A stretch of 64,000 nt of DNA from an uncultured bacterium (GTDB lineage Bacteria; Calescibacteriota; Calescibacteriia; Calescibacteriales; Calescibacteriaceae), in the NCBI GenBank assembly GCA_938036315.1, contig CALHPK010000009.1, forward strand, positions 146,236 through 210,235, written 5' to 3'. The notes beneath the pieces were generated by a model. It made no database searches and was not told the DNA's origin. It saw only the letters and a program-made list of their open reading frames with translations. Below are positions 10,886-20,376 of this stretch, one piece after another. How positions within the stretch are numbered: the stretch's first letter is position 1; every line of letters begins with the position of its first letter. The translations under genes were made by a program, and so were the position numbers.

Positions 10886-11020
10886 AACCTGTTAAAGAAA
10901 TTCTTGTGGAGACCTAAGCATTGACAATTCATTATCAATTTTGTAAATTGGTAACCAATAGCTCTAAAATATTCTAAAAGTTCCAAATTATTTGCAAAAT
11001 TGGTCAATAATTAAAGTGCA

Positions 11021-11812
11021 ATGATAAAAATTGAAATAAAAGACGGAATAAAATGGATAGTGATATCAAATCCTGCACGTAAAAACGCCATAACAACATT
11101 CGATGCAAAAATGATATCAAAAGAGATATTCAGTTCAATAAGCGATCCAAATATAGATATAGTGGTTATATCTGGAGAGGGAGACTTTTTCTGCTCTGGA
11201 CTTGACCTTGTAGCATCTAAAGAGGATCTATCCAGAGAAGATATTCAGGATATATTTGAATGGCATGTTGAGGAATTTGTATCAATAATAAGGGCGTGTG
11301 TGGAGAGCCCAAAATTAGTAATAGGACGCATAAATGGTCCAGCTGTTGGATTTGGAGCGGAAATGGTGTACTGGTTTGATTACAAGATAGCAATCAAAAA
11401 TGCCTACTTTTACGAAGTCTTCTCCAAAAGGGGCTTGATTCCAGACGGCTGTGGAATTCCTTTTTTGGGAGAAACCATCGGAATATCACAAGCATCATCG
11501 ATCCTTAGCTTTGGTGAGAAGATAGAAGCCAAAAAAGCTTTGGAACTAGGGATAATAAACGAAGTAGCGGAAAATGAAAAAGAGCTAGATGAGAAAACAA
11601 ATCAAATCATAGAAAAGATAAGAAAAAGTCCCTCAGGTGCAATATCGAAAATAAAAAGGCTTATCATTGATTCGGTATTTCATAATTTGGAAAATCATAT
11701 AAGGAGATTGAGAGTTCTGCAAGCAAAACAAGTTCTGTCCGAAGAATTTGTGGAAGGAATAACTTCATTCTTTCAGAAGAAAGAGCCAAGCTACAAAAAG
11801 ATAAAGTTTTAA
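11021..11812 (+). CDS. Enoyl-CoA hydratase/isomerase family protein
   Basis: NPARKNAITTFDAKM, VVISGEGDFFCSGLDL, GPAVGFGAEMVYWFDYKIA, crotonase fold motifs. Confidence 0.9.
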   Translation: MIKIEIKDGIKWIVISNPARKNAITTFDAKMISKEIFSSISDPNIDIVVISGEGDFFCSGLDLVASKEDLSREDIQDIFEWHVEEFVSIIRACVESPKLVIGRINGPAVGFGAEMVYWFDYKIAIKNAYFYEVFSKRGLIPDGCGIPFLGETIGISQASSILSFGEKIEAKKALELGIINEVAENEKELDEKTNQIIEKIRKSPSGAISKIKRLIIDSVFHNLENHIRRLRVLQAKQVLSEEFVEGITSFFQKKEPSYKKIKF

Positions 11813-11834
11813 ACACTTAAAGTTTTAAACACTC
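11803..11834. repeat. 16-bp tandem duplication overlapping the stop codon of the enoyl-CoA hydratase gene
   Basis: AAAGTTTTAAACACTT (11803-11818) followed by AAAGTTTTAAACACTC (11819-11834). Confidence 0.85.
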
Positions 11835-11839
11835 AGAAA

Positions 11840-13183
11840 TCAGAAATAAACTCTCACTATGTCTCCTTTGTATGAGACATAAGTGCAAACCTTACCCGAT
11901 TTCCTTGCTCGCTCGCGCTTGATTCTATCTCTGATCTTAGGATCGATATCTTTGCCCACCTTAGGCAAGACAGAAATACGATAACAATAAATCTGATTTT
12001 CGACGACTTGCTCCGAAAAACTTGTCACTGAAACTGGAAATAGTGATACAGGAGTAAAGCTCGAGCAATTGTATCCAAGACATCGCTCAACTTCAACCTC
12101 TACATAATCCTCAGAAGGCGGAATTTTCCAGGAAAGAGAAAGGACTCCATCTTTATAGGAATCAATAGAGATTACCGATGATGGCAACAATAATTCCTCT
12201 TTTATACTTGGGGTCTGAGGTGAATGAGGTAAAGTAGCCACCTTCTCTTCTTCTTTAGCAATCTGCTTCTGGGGTTGTTCTTTCTCCGGTTTCTCTCTTG
12301 CTTTCTCTTCCCCCACCTCCTGCTTCTTTGCTAATTCGGCTTCTTCTTGAAGTTTTTTTTCGAGTTCCGCCAATTTTTTTTCGAGTTCGGCAACCCTTCT
12401 TTTAGCCTCTTCGGACTCATACGCAAATTTTTCAGCCTCCTTTTCTTCCCTGTATACTATCTTCGTTATGTAGTAACTTGGGAGCCCAAATCCTACAGAA
12501 AAATCGACGAAAAATGCAATACCATACCGGCTATTATATTCCTCACCTACTATTTTCTTGCTCCCCGACTGCTGATAATTCATTATAGCCAATGACTCCT
12601 GCTGAGTTAAGGAAGGGACATTCAGCGAATAAGTTCTGAAACCAAACTTGATATCGAATTCGAAAGTCTCAGCAATGCTCCGGACCCCTGCGGAGATCTC
12701 AAAATGTGGATAAGGTCCAGGAGTAAACAATCTTTTTGTAAAAAGAGTAGGATTGAAAACCTCAATAAGTATGAGATCGGAAATAGGGATAATCTGAAAC
12801 CTTAAATTTGGTAAGATTTTCATTTCATACTCTTCTATATAAGTAGAGAATGCAAGGCTTGGGCTATATATAAACAAAGATATAGGGAGAACTCCTCCTC
12901 CAGGTAAATATACAAGTTCTCTTACAAATTCAAATGTTCTATCTTCTCTGTTAAGATATAGCTGTGGGAAAAGTTTTGCTCCCGCAATGTACAGTCCAAA
13001 ACCAAAGTAATCCTTCCATGACGGGATAATTTTGTAGTCTTGAAACTCTCCAACGTTAACTTCCAGTATAGATAGAGCTGGTTTTTCTTTAGGGCTCAGG
13101 TATCCTCCCCCAATATTGACCACGGTAAATCTGTTTTGCAATTCTACAGAAAAGATAAGCAGAGCTAACTTCAAAACCATCAT
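11840..13183 (-). CDS. Hypothetical envelope protein with coiled-coil and fibronectin-like C-terminal segment
   Basis: N-terminal signal-like segment, beta-rich region, coiled coil EEAKRRVAELEKKLAELEKKLQEEAELAKKQ, C-terminal ISIDSYKDGVLSLSWKIPPSEDYVEVEVERC. Confidence 0.7.
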   Translation of the reverse strand: MMVLKLALLIFSVELQNRFTVVNIGGGYLSPKEKPALSILEVNVGEFQDYKIIPSWKDYFGFGLYIAGAKLFPQLYLNREDRTFEFVRELVYLPGGGVLPISLFIYSPSLAFSTYIEEYEMKILPNLRFQIIPISDLILIEVFNPTLFTKRLFTPGPYPHFEISAGVRSIAETFEFDIKFGFRTYSLNVPSLTQQESLAIMNYQQSGSKKIVGEEYNSRYGIAFFVDFSVGFGLPSYYITKIVYREEKEAEKFAYESEEAKRRVAELEKKLAELEKKLQEEAELAKKQEVGEEKAREKPEKEQPQKQIAKEEEKVATLPHSPQTPSIKEELLLPSSVISIDSYKDGVLSLSWKIPPSEDYVEVEVERCLGYNCSSFTPVSLFPVSVTSFSEQVVENQIYCYRISVLPKVGKDIDPKIRDRIKRERARKSGKVCTYVSYKGDIVRVYF

Positions 13184-13484
13184 AATTCTACAGAACTAAT
13201 TTATAATTTTCATATACAAAAAGAATAATTCTAAAAAAAGTGAAAAAATAAAATTTAAACATAAACTAACTCCCCTCTTTTTTATTTAATTTATGCTTAC
13301 ACTTTCTATGAAAAATCGTATATATCCTGATAATTCTTAACACTCCCATAGATGGGATGGTATAGATAACTCCAATATCTTAACTTAACTAAATTCTTAG
13401 TCTATGTAGCCAATTTTCCTACATCCAGATATTTTCCCGAAAAGCAATCGACAGGGCTATCTACTAAAGACATAACCAAGATAA

Positions 13485-13510
13485 AAATTTGACCACATGT
13501 TCAAATTTTC
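13485..13510. promoter_or_regulatory. Perfect 9-bp-arm inverted repeat upstream of acyl-CoA dehydrogenase gene
   Basis: AAAATTTGA-CCACATGT-TCAAATTTT, about 75 bp upstream of the ATG at 13586. Confidence 0.55.
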
Positions 13511-13585
13511 AGAAAAAGCGAAAATTTCAAACTCAAAAGCTAAACTTACAGAGGAAACAAAAGGGAAACAAAAGGAGGTACTTCT

Positions 13586-14773
13586 ATGAACTTTGGAGAT
13601 AGCCAAGAATTACAGATGGTAAGGGAAACAGCTGAAAAGATATACAAGAAACTTGAAGGGAAAAGGCATGAAATCTTCCAGAAAATAAAAAGAAATGAAT
13701 TTGTGCAAGAGATATGGGATGAAATAGCTGAAGCTGGTTTACTTGGGGCTATTATCCCTCCACAGTACGGTGGTACAGGAATGGGGCTTTTGAGCACTGC
13801 CATAGCAGTGGAAGAGCTTGCAAAATACGGAATAGGAAATGCACTCTTTGTTCTCACAGTGGTTGCTGAATCATGCATTGTGAGAAACGGAAGCGAGGAA
13901 CTTAAAAAGAAATTCTTGCCAGATATGGCAAGTGGCAAAGTAAAATGTGCCCTTGGAGTGACAGAAGCAGATGCTGGAACAAATACCTTCAGAATAAAAA
14001 CACACGCGATCGGCAAAAACGGAAGATATATAATAAATGGAGAAAAGACGTACATCACTGGGGCAGATGTTGCTGACTACATCCTTCTTATCGCTCGCAC
14101 AACTCCATACTCCGAGGTGGCAAAAAAAGGATTACCTAAAATGTTTGGCCTATCAGTATTTATGGTCGATCTCAAGTCAAAAGGTATAAAAATAACAAAG
14201 CTGGGCACTCGAGGAATAGAAGGTATGAATCAATGTACCGTCGTATTTGAAGATGTTGAAGTCCCTGCAGAAAACCTTATAGGACAAGAAGATCAGGGCG
14301 TATGGGTTATGTTCAACGGATTAAATCCCGAAAGAATATTAGCCGGAGCAGGAGCTGTTGGACTTAGCGAATTCTGCCTCCGCAAAGCAGTGGAATATGC
14401 AAAAGAGAGAAAAGTTTTCGGGGAAAAACCAATAGGAGCATATCAAGCAATCCAACACCCACTTGCAGATGTCAAAATAAGACAGGAAAGCACAAGACTT
14501 GTTGTCTACAAATCAGCCTGGGCTTACGATATGGAACTTCCTCCACAGGAAATAATGTTCCTTGCAAACTGTGCAAAATACCTTTCAGCTGAGCTCCTAC
14601 TTTACGCAGTAGACAGAGCTATCCAAACCCTCGGAGGTGCAGGATTTATGGAGGATAACTTCCTTATAATCCTGTGGGACTCAGCTAGACTCCTGAAAAC
14701 AGCTCCAGTATCAAATGAAATGATTTTAAACCTTACTGCAGAACATATCCTGGGACTTCCAAGATCGTACTGA
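13586..14773 (+). CDS. Acyl-CoA dehydrogenase family protein
   Basis: CALGVTEADAGTNTFRIKTHA, YIINGEKTYITGADVADYILLIARTT, RILAGAGAVGLSEFCLRKAVEYAKERKVFG, AIQTLGGAGFMEDN. Confidence 0.93.
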   Translation: MNFGDSQELQMVRETAEKIYKKLEGKRHEIFQKIKRNEFVQEIWDEIAEAGLLGAIIPPQYGGTGMGLLSTAIAVEELAKYGIGNALFVLTVVAESCIVRNGSEELKKKFLPDMASGKVKCALGVTEADAGTNTFRIKTHAIGKNGRYIINGEKTYITGADVADYILLIARTTPYSEVAKKGLPKMFGLSVFMVDLKSKGIKITKLGTRGIEGMNQCTVVFEDVEVPAENLIGQEDQGVWVMFNGLNPERILAGAGAVGLSEFCLRKAVEYAKERKVFGEKPIGAYQAIQHPLADVKIRQESTRLVVYKSAWAYDMELPPQEIMFLANCAKYLSAELLLYAVDRAIQTLGGAGFMEDNFLIILWDSARLLKTAPVSNEMILNLTAEHILGLPRSY

Positions 14774-14815
14774 AAGCTTACCTACTTGATCTCAAGATCT
14801 ATTGATAAAGTCCAA

Positions 14816-15394
14816 CTACTCAGAAAGACCGTTCGCTCTATGATGTTTATCTATAGCTAATGCAAAATACCCTTTCATAATAAATTCCGTCTTGTTACCA
14901 CCTACAGTGTCAAACCTTACTATCTCCGAATGTACTATAAAATCTCCGGTTTTTTTATTCAATCTGCGTGAAAAATTGTAAATATTTCGTGGATTATCAG
15001 CCTTACCATATATGACAAAATCCAATTTTCTTTCGGTGGGAATAATTTCCATCCTATCTATCTTGATACTTTTTGAAATTACGTTAGAAAGCCTAATAAG
15101 GAAAAGATAAACTCCCTGACTTTGGGTCTTTGATAATCTCCAAAGCGATAAAATTTGCTCCAAATTCTCCACCTCTCTCTTTACATCCCGGACTACAATT
15201 TCCTTCTGTATAATACTTATCTTACGCTCAAGCTCACCTGCCTGCTCCTTATATTTCCCCCCCGAAAATCTCAGGGATAGAAAAATGAAAAAAGACGCAA
15301 ATGTCAAAAAAATGAAAAATCTGATAGCTCTTCTCCCGTAATAAGTTCTGAAAAATATATACTTTACCTCCTCAAATTCCCCTTTCAAACCCAT
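14816..15394 (-). CDS. Hypothetical single-TM PilN/GspL-like protein
   Basis: Short cytoplasmic N-terminus, one TM, coiled coil, then SNVISKSIKIDRMEIIPTERKLDFVIYGKADNPRNIYNFSRRL resembling PilN-type periplasmic domains. Confidence 0.5.
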   Translation of the reverse strand: MGLKGEFEEVKYIFFRTYYGRRAIRFFIFLTFASFFIFLSLRFSGGKYKEQAGELERKISIIQKEIVVRDVKREVENLEQILSLWRLSKTQSQGVYLFLIRLSNVISKSIKIDRMEIIPTERKLDFVIYGKADNPRNIYNFSRRLNKKTGDFIVHSEIVRFDTVGGNKTEFIMKGYFALAIDKHHRANGLSE

Positions 15395-15455
15395 ATCTAT
15401 ATTATAGATTTAGAGAAGTTTACACAAATAGAGAGCAGTTAGAAATTTCTTTGCA

Positions 15456-16214
15456 TTGCATCTAACATATAATATTATGTTGGTCGGTATCTCTTTGGTT
15501 TCATTTCTACTCCAAAATCACCTTGAACTCTGTTACAAAGCGTATATCTTGACCTTTATTGAAGTCGGGAAAGTTTGCATAACCTATATTGAAAAAGAAA
15601 AAGATCTTGAAATAATGAGTTCTGCTAAAACAATGGGATTAGGGAAAATATTAAAAAAAATTTCCAATGTAGGAAAAGCAGTAATAGATAAAAATTCTCT
15701 TCTTCCAAAATCATTCATCTACTACCAGCAAGAAATAGGATATATCAGACTGCAGGAGTATAAATTTCAAAACGGTAAAATAATGACCAAGATAATAAGA
15801 TATAAAGATATGAATGATAAAATCGGAGAGAAAGAGGAGAATGAATATGAATGGACAGAAGAATTTGAACCATATTCAGCTTTCCTATCTTTACTAAAAA
15901 ATAGCTCATCAGGGGGTACAATAAAAGTATTCTATGAGAATAAAGTCCATATAATAAATCATCGTTTCTTGGCAGAAGATGAGGTAAGACTTAGGACTGT
16001 TAGTTTTAAAGCCAACTTAGTGGAGATAGAAGCAGAAGTCGAGACACAAGCTCCTTTGAAGCCACACGGTAAATGGTACTTATGGGTGGATTCAGGAAAT
16101 CTTCTTCCCCTAAAATTAAGGGTAAACTCAACAATTGGTAGTGCATCTATAATTCTCGAAAAGGTAAAAGGTGATCCAGCACTTCTTACCAATGTAATGA
16201 AAAATAACCAATAG
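15456..16214 (+). CDS. DUF3108-like periplasmic protein
   Basis: Signal-like N-terminus; late segment HGKWYLWVDSGNLLPLKLRVNSTIGSASIILEKVKGD resembles the DUF3108 C-terminus. Confidence 0.5.
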   Translation: MHLTYNIMLVGISLVSFLLQNHLELCYKAYILTFIEVGKVCITYIEKEKDLEIMSSAKTMGLGKILKKISNVGKAVIDKNSLLPKSFIYYQQEIGYIRLQEYKFQNGKIMTKIIRYKDMNDKIGEKEENEYEWTEEFEPYSAFLSLLKNSSSGGTIKVFYENKVHIINHRFLAEDEVRLRTVSFKANLVEIEAEVETQAPLKPHGKWYLWVDSGNLLPLKLRVNSTIGSASIILEKVKGDPALLTNVMKNNQ

Positions 16215-16929
16215 CCCAAATCAACTCTGAAATTTCACAAATTGCCCCGAGAACATCTCCAGTAACCCCCCCAATTTTTCTCCTTATATACCACGACAAT
16301 AAGAAGGTAAAAAATAGCGAGGAAAAAGTCTCAATAGGATAAAAATACAAAGGCAAGATAATAAAAGCTAAAGGTACAAAAAGTCTATTTCTACCGATTG
16401 AGATAAAAATATGTCCCAGTCCCTTATCCTTTGCTGGATATGGTACCAAAAAAGCGGAAAAGATGAATGATAGCCTCCCGATAAGGAAAATGAAAATTAT
16501 GATTTCTGGTGATTTAGCTAGAATCTGGGAGTATAAAAATAATTTTGAGGATATATAAATCGATCCGAAAAGGACAGCAAAAGATCCGACTTGGGTATCC
16601 TCCATTATTCTAAGAATTTCGGTCTTATTTTTTCCCCCTAGGAAACCGTCGATGGAATCTAAAAATCCATCAAAGTGGAAATAATTGAAAAGAAAATACT
16701 GCAGTGTAAAGATCAGAATTTGAGGCAAAGGAGAGGGTAAAAAAAAGTCAGCTACCTTCAGGAGACAGAAAAGAAGTCCACCTGATATTAGAGAGAAAAT
16801 AGGAATGTATTTTACTGAATTTGGGAACTCTTCAAAATTTTCGGCTTTTATGATACTTATTCGTGAGAAGAATGAGAAGGTGAGAGAAAAGGCTATAAAT
16901 TCTTTCTTTAATATCTCTATAATGCGCAA
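16186..16929 (-). CDS. cobS: Adenosylcobinamide-GDP ribazoletransferase (cobalamin synthase)
   Basis: FSFFSRI start, FNYFHFDGFLDSIDGFLGGKNKTEILRIMEDTQVGSFAVLFG, C-terminal GGVTGDVLGAICEISELIW. Confidence 0.93.
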   Translation of the reverse strand: MRIIEILKKEFIAFSLTFSFFSRISIIKAENFEEFPNSVKYIPIFSLISGGLLFCLLKVADFFLPSPLPQILIFTLQYFLFNYFHFDGFLDSIDGFLGGKNKTEILRIMEDTQVGSFAVLFGSIYISSKLFLYSQILAKSPEIIIFIFLIGRLSFIFSAFLVPYPAKDKGLGHIFISIGRNRLFVPLAFIILPLYFYPIETFSSLFFTFLLSWYIRRKIGGVTGDVLGAICEISELIWAIGYFSLHW

Positions 16930-16938
16930 CAGTATTTG

Positions 16939-17733
16939 TTAATTTACTTTCTCTTCTGCCTTTTCTTTTTGCTGAATATTTTCGTTTTCAAATTTCTGCT
17001 TTCCTGCCTTTATAGCTTCTGAAATCTTTGTGCAATAATATTTTATCACTCTTATACCATCATCATTTCCTGGGAAATGGAAGAGGATAAGATCTGGATC
17101 GCAGTTGGTGTCAACTGGAGCGATTATGGGTATTCTCATTGCAATAGCTTCTGCAACAGCGACTTTTTCTTCTGCGACCCCAATAACAAATAAGGCATCA
17201 GGGAGCTTCTTCAGATCCTTTATGCCTTCATAAAATTTTCCCATCTTCTCTATTTTTCTTTTTATACTATTTGCTTCTTTTTTGGTGTATAATTTGTAAA
17301 TCTCTCCTGACTCTATCAGGGCGGAATATTGATTATATCTTTCAATACCATTGAGAATAGTTTGAAAATTTGTGAGGGTTCCGCCAAGCCATCTTGTGAC
17401 AACGTAAGGCATACCACATTCAACAGCAGCGGATTTGACAATATCCCTTCCTATATTCTTTGTACCGACAAAAAGAATAATCCCCCCTTGAGATGCAACA
17501 TAATAGGCAAATTTACAAGCCCTAGCCATCAACTCCACAGTTTTTTGTACATTTATTATATGAATACCGTTTCGTTCTCCAAAGATATACTTTGCCATCT
17601 TAGGATGCCACTTTGAAGTATCGTGTCCAAAATGAACCCCCATCTCAAGCAAATCTTTCACACTTATTCCCGCATCATACTGAATCTCATTGATAAAATC
17701 ATAATATGAATCTTGGAATCTTAGCTCGACCAT
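16939..17733 (-). CDS. rpsB: 30S ribosomal protein S2
   Basis: VKDLLEMGVHFGHDTSKWHPKMAKYIFGERNGIHIINVQKTVELM, VTRWLGGTLTNFQTI, PDALFVIGVAEEKVAVAEAIAMRIPIIAPVDTNCDPDLI. Confidence 0.98.
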   Translation of the reverse strand: MVELRFQDSYYDFINEIQYDAGISVKDLLEMGVHFGHDTSKWHPKMAKYIFGERNGIHIINVQKTVELMARACKFAYYVASQGGIILFVGTKNIGRDIVKSAAVECGMPYVVTRWLGGTLTNFQTILNGIERYNQYSALIESGEIYKLYTKKEANSIKRKIEKMGKFYEGIKDLKKLPDALFVIGVAEEKVAVAEAIAMRIPIIAPVDTNCDPDLILFHFPGNDDGIRVIKYYCTKISEAIKAGKQKFENENIQQKEKAEEKVN

Positions 17734-17906
17734 CTAAAGAACTGATAGTATTTACAGATTGATTTACCAAAAATTCAACAATTTATACCAGATGCTTGAA
17801 AATATCTGAAACGCTCGGGGAACAATTTCTTTAGGATGACTTTACACACGGACCATACCTGCATAGAGCAAAAAGATCTGCTATCAAATGAAAAAAACTA
17901 CATCGA

Positions 17907-18872
17907 TTATGTTATTGATACAAAAACAAGTGGGAATGTTATGGTTATCTCGCTCCCTGTTGCTGGGAACTTCCATCTTTTTACCATTCTCAAGACGCAA
18001 GATACCATTTCCTGATCATCTATAGTTGACTGTTCAAGGCTGATATCCGAAACATTGCCTTCTCCATCAATTGTCAACTTAACAACTATCTTACCCTGAA
18101 GATTTGGATTTCTCATCTGAGCTTTCTGGAAGCAATACTTCAGGGATACTTGATTTTTCAGAGCTATTTTCCTTACTGTTTCTTCATCTAAGTTACCTTC
18201 TATATTTGGTGCCTCAGCTGTGATCTGAGATCTGACTTGAGCAACTTTTTTCTCTCCAAGCCCAACCTCTTTTCCTCCCTTTGCTGCAAGGTCTCCTACA
18301 TCTGCACCTCTTCTTCCTATCCCTCCTCCTACACCCCCAGCTAGTTCTAGTGGCTTGAGATCTTCTCCTCCACTTCCAACCCTGACCCCTCCTATACTTC
18401 CTAAAATCTCATCAAGGCTTTGAGCAACTGATCCGCCTAATATTTCAGCTATTGGGCTACCACTCTCTCCTTTTGCAGTAAGTAGGGCTAAAACTCCAAC
18501 ACTCCTTACTTTCTCTCTTATAATTTCTCTTTTCTGCTGTGATCCAGCAGGGGGAGCTCCCCCTTCCCCTTGTGCTCTCTCTACTTTCTTCTCCACTTTC
18601 TTCTCCTCTATCTTAGCGGTGGCTTCGGCTTTTTTCTCCTCTATAAGCTGGGGAACTACTACTTGAGCAAATCTTTCTGGTAGCTGCTCGACTTCAACTT
18701 CCTCTTCTGGACTGACCTTAACTTGCGAAGAAAAAATTACAAATCCAATCCAGAATAAAATGAAAATCAGAAATATAAATATCCTTTTCCTTTCTTTCCC
18801 CTCTTCTGAAGGGATAAATATTTCGGCTAATCTCCTGTATACTTGATCACTCTGCAAAACTTGATCTTGCAT
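17907..18872 (-). CDS. AgmX/PglI C-terminal-like (TonB-like) energy transduction or adventurous-motility type protein
   Basis: N-terminal TM, charged E/K linker, Gly-rich segment, C-terminal VSLKYCFQKAQMRNPNLQGKIVVKLTIDGEGNVSDISLEQSTIDDQEMVSCVLRMVKRWKFPATG typical of AgmX/TonB C-terminal domains. Confidence 0.75.
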   Translation of the reverse strand: MQDQVLQSDQVYRRLAEIFIPSEEGKERKRIFIFLIFILFWIGFVIFSSQVKVSPEEEVEVEQLPERFAQVVVPQLIEEKKAEATAKIEEKKVEKKVERAQGEGGAPPAGSQQKREIIREKVRSVGVLALLTAKGESGSPIAEILGGSVAQSLDEILGSIGGVRVGSGGEDLKPLELAGGVGGGIGRRGADVGDLAAKGGKEVGLGEKKVAQVRSQITAEAPNIEGNLDEETVRKIALKNQVSLKYCFQKAQMRNPNLQGKIVVKLTIDGEGNVSDISLEQSTIDDQEMVSCVLRMVKRWKFPATGSEITITFPLVFVSIT

Positions 18873-19002
18873 AATTTATAAATATAAACAAATTCTTCGA
18901 AAATTCCTCTTTTTATGAAAACTTTTATCATCTGAAAATATTCAATTTTATAATCGATGGGGATAATAAACATTAAAACATTAAAGAGTGAATCGAATAA
19001 AT

Positions 19003-20376
19003 ATGCTAATCCTGTCAACAAAAGATGAAGACTTTAAAGAAGTCCAAAAGAAGATCTTGATGAGGAATGCATATTTTGATTCGGATGTAGAAAGTAGGGT
19101 AAGGAGAATTCTATCGGATATAAAAGATAGAAGAGATAAAGCTCTGCTTGATTATACAAGAAAGTTTGACGGCTGGAATCCAAAAAGCCCCTCAGCTCTG
19201 GTTATGACAGAAAAGGAGTTAAGGGAAGCAGAAAAATATGTGACAAAGGAAGATAAAAAGGCAATAGAAGTCGCTATAAAAAGGGTGGAAAAGTATCACA
19301 GAACAACATTTCCAGGAAACATAATATACAAGGAAAACGGGGGCAGAATTCAAAGGGTAGTATTACCTATCGACAGAGTTGGAATATACTGTCCTGGCGG
19401 CAAGGCTGGGTACCCATCAACTGTGATTATGACCGGAGTTCCGGCAATAGTAGCCGGAGTAAAAGAGATCTATCTGGCAACACCTGCGATTCAAGGAAAA
19501 CTCAACCCATATACAATCTTTACCTCAAAAGTATTAGGCATAAACAAAATATTCAAAATTGGAGGGGCACAAGCAATAGGAGCTTTAGCTTACGGGACAG
19601 AAACTGTACCTGCGGTAGATAAAATTGTGGGTCCTGGCAATATATATGTAGCAACAGCTAAAAGACTCGTACAAGGGACAGTAGGAGTAGACTTGATAGC
19701 TGGTCCATCTGAACTTGTAGTGGTAGCTGACGGGAGCGTAAACCCTCTCATTCCTGCAATAGATGTAATAGCCCAAGCAGAACATGATGAGCAAGCATTC
19801 TGCGTCGTGATCTGTCACCTCGAATCCTATCTCGTCCAGGTAAAAAGCATCATACATATACTTATGAAAATTATGCCAAGAAAAGAAATAATTCAGCAAG
19901 CCCTCAGAACAAACTCGTTCCTTATAGTGACAAAAAATTTGGAAGAATCAATTGAACTTGCTAACAAAATAGGAGCAGAACATGTAAGCATCCTTACAAG
20001 GAATCCAATGAAAATCTCCAAAATGATAAAAAATGCAGGAACAATTTATGTGGGGAAAAATTCTCCCCCAGCTATTGGAGACTACGTAGCAGGTCCAAGC
20101 CATGTTCTTCCCACAGGAGGAACCGCAAGGTTTGCCTCAGGACTATCTGTAGATGACTTTATCAAAAAAACCAATATAATCTTCTTCACAAAAAGGAGAA
20201 TGCTCCAAATTGCTGATTACTCAATAAAATTAGCTAATATAGAAGGACTATATGGACACGCTTTCTCAGTTGAAAAAAGATTCTCCTCAATCAAATCAAT
20301 AGATTACATAATAAAAATAGCAGAAACTGAAACCACAAAAAATAATAAAAACAGGAAACAATCAATACAGAAGTGA
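19003..20376 (+). CDS. hisD: Histidinol dehydrogenase
   Basis: VDKIVGPGNIYVATAKRLVQGTVGVDLIAGPSELVVVAD, QAEHDEQAFCVVI, AGPSHVLPTGGTARFASGLSVDDFIKKTN. Confidence 0.97.
   Translation: MLILSTKDEDFKEVQKKILMRNAYFDSDVESRVRRILSDIKDRRDKALLDYTRKFDGWNPKSPSALVMTEKELREAEKYVTKEDKKAIEVAIKRVEKYHRTTFPGNIIYKENGGRIQRVVLPIDRVGIYCPGGKAGYPSTVIMTGVPAIVAGVKEIYLATPAIQGKLNPYTIFTSKVLGINKIFKIGGAQAIGALAYGTETVPAVDKIVGPGNIYVATAKRLVQGTVGVDLIAGPSELVVVADGSVNPLIPAIDVIAQAEHDEQAFCVVICHLESYLVQVKSIIHILMKIMPRKEIIQQALRTNSFLIVTKNLEESIELANKIGAEHVSILTRNPMKISKMIKNAGTIYVGKNSPPAIGDYVAGPSHVLPTGGTARFASGLSVDDFIKKTNIIFFTKRRMLQIADYSIKLANIEGLYGHAFSVEKRFSSIKSIDYIIKIAETETTKNNKNRKQSIQK

Noticed and set aside
10943-10956. Short palindromes in gaps (ATTGGTAACCAAT near 10943; TGTAATAGTTACA at 50343; TCAGAATCTCTGA near 24493; ATCGCTTTTAGCGAT at 36129; TGAGTTTTTACTCA at 8489)
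   Set aside because: 5-bp arms with short spacers are expected by chance in this much AT-rich intergenic DNA; none followed by a convincing T-tract.
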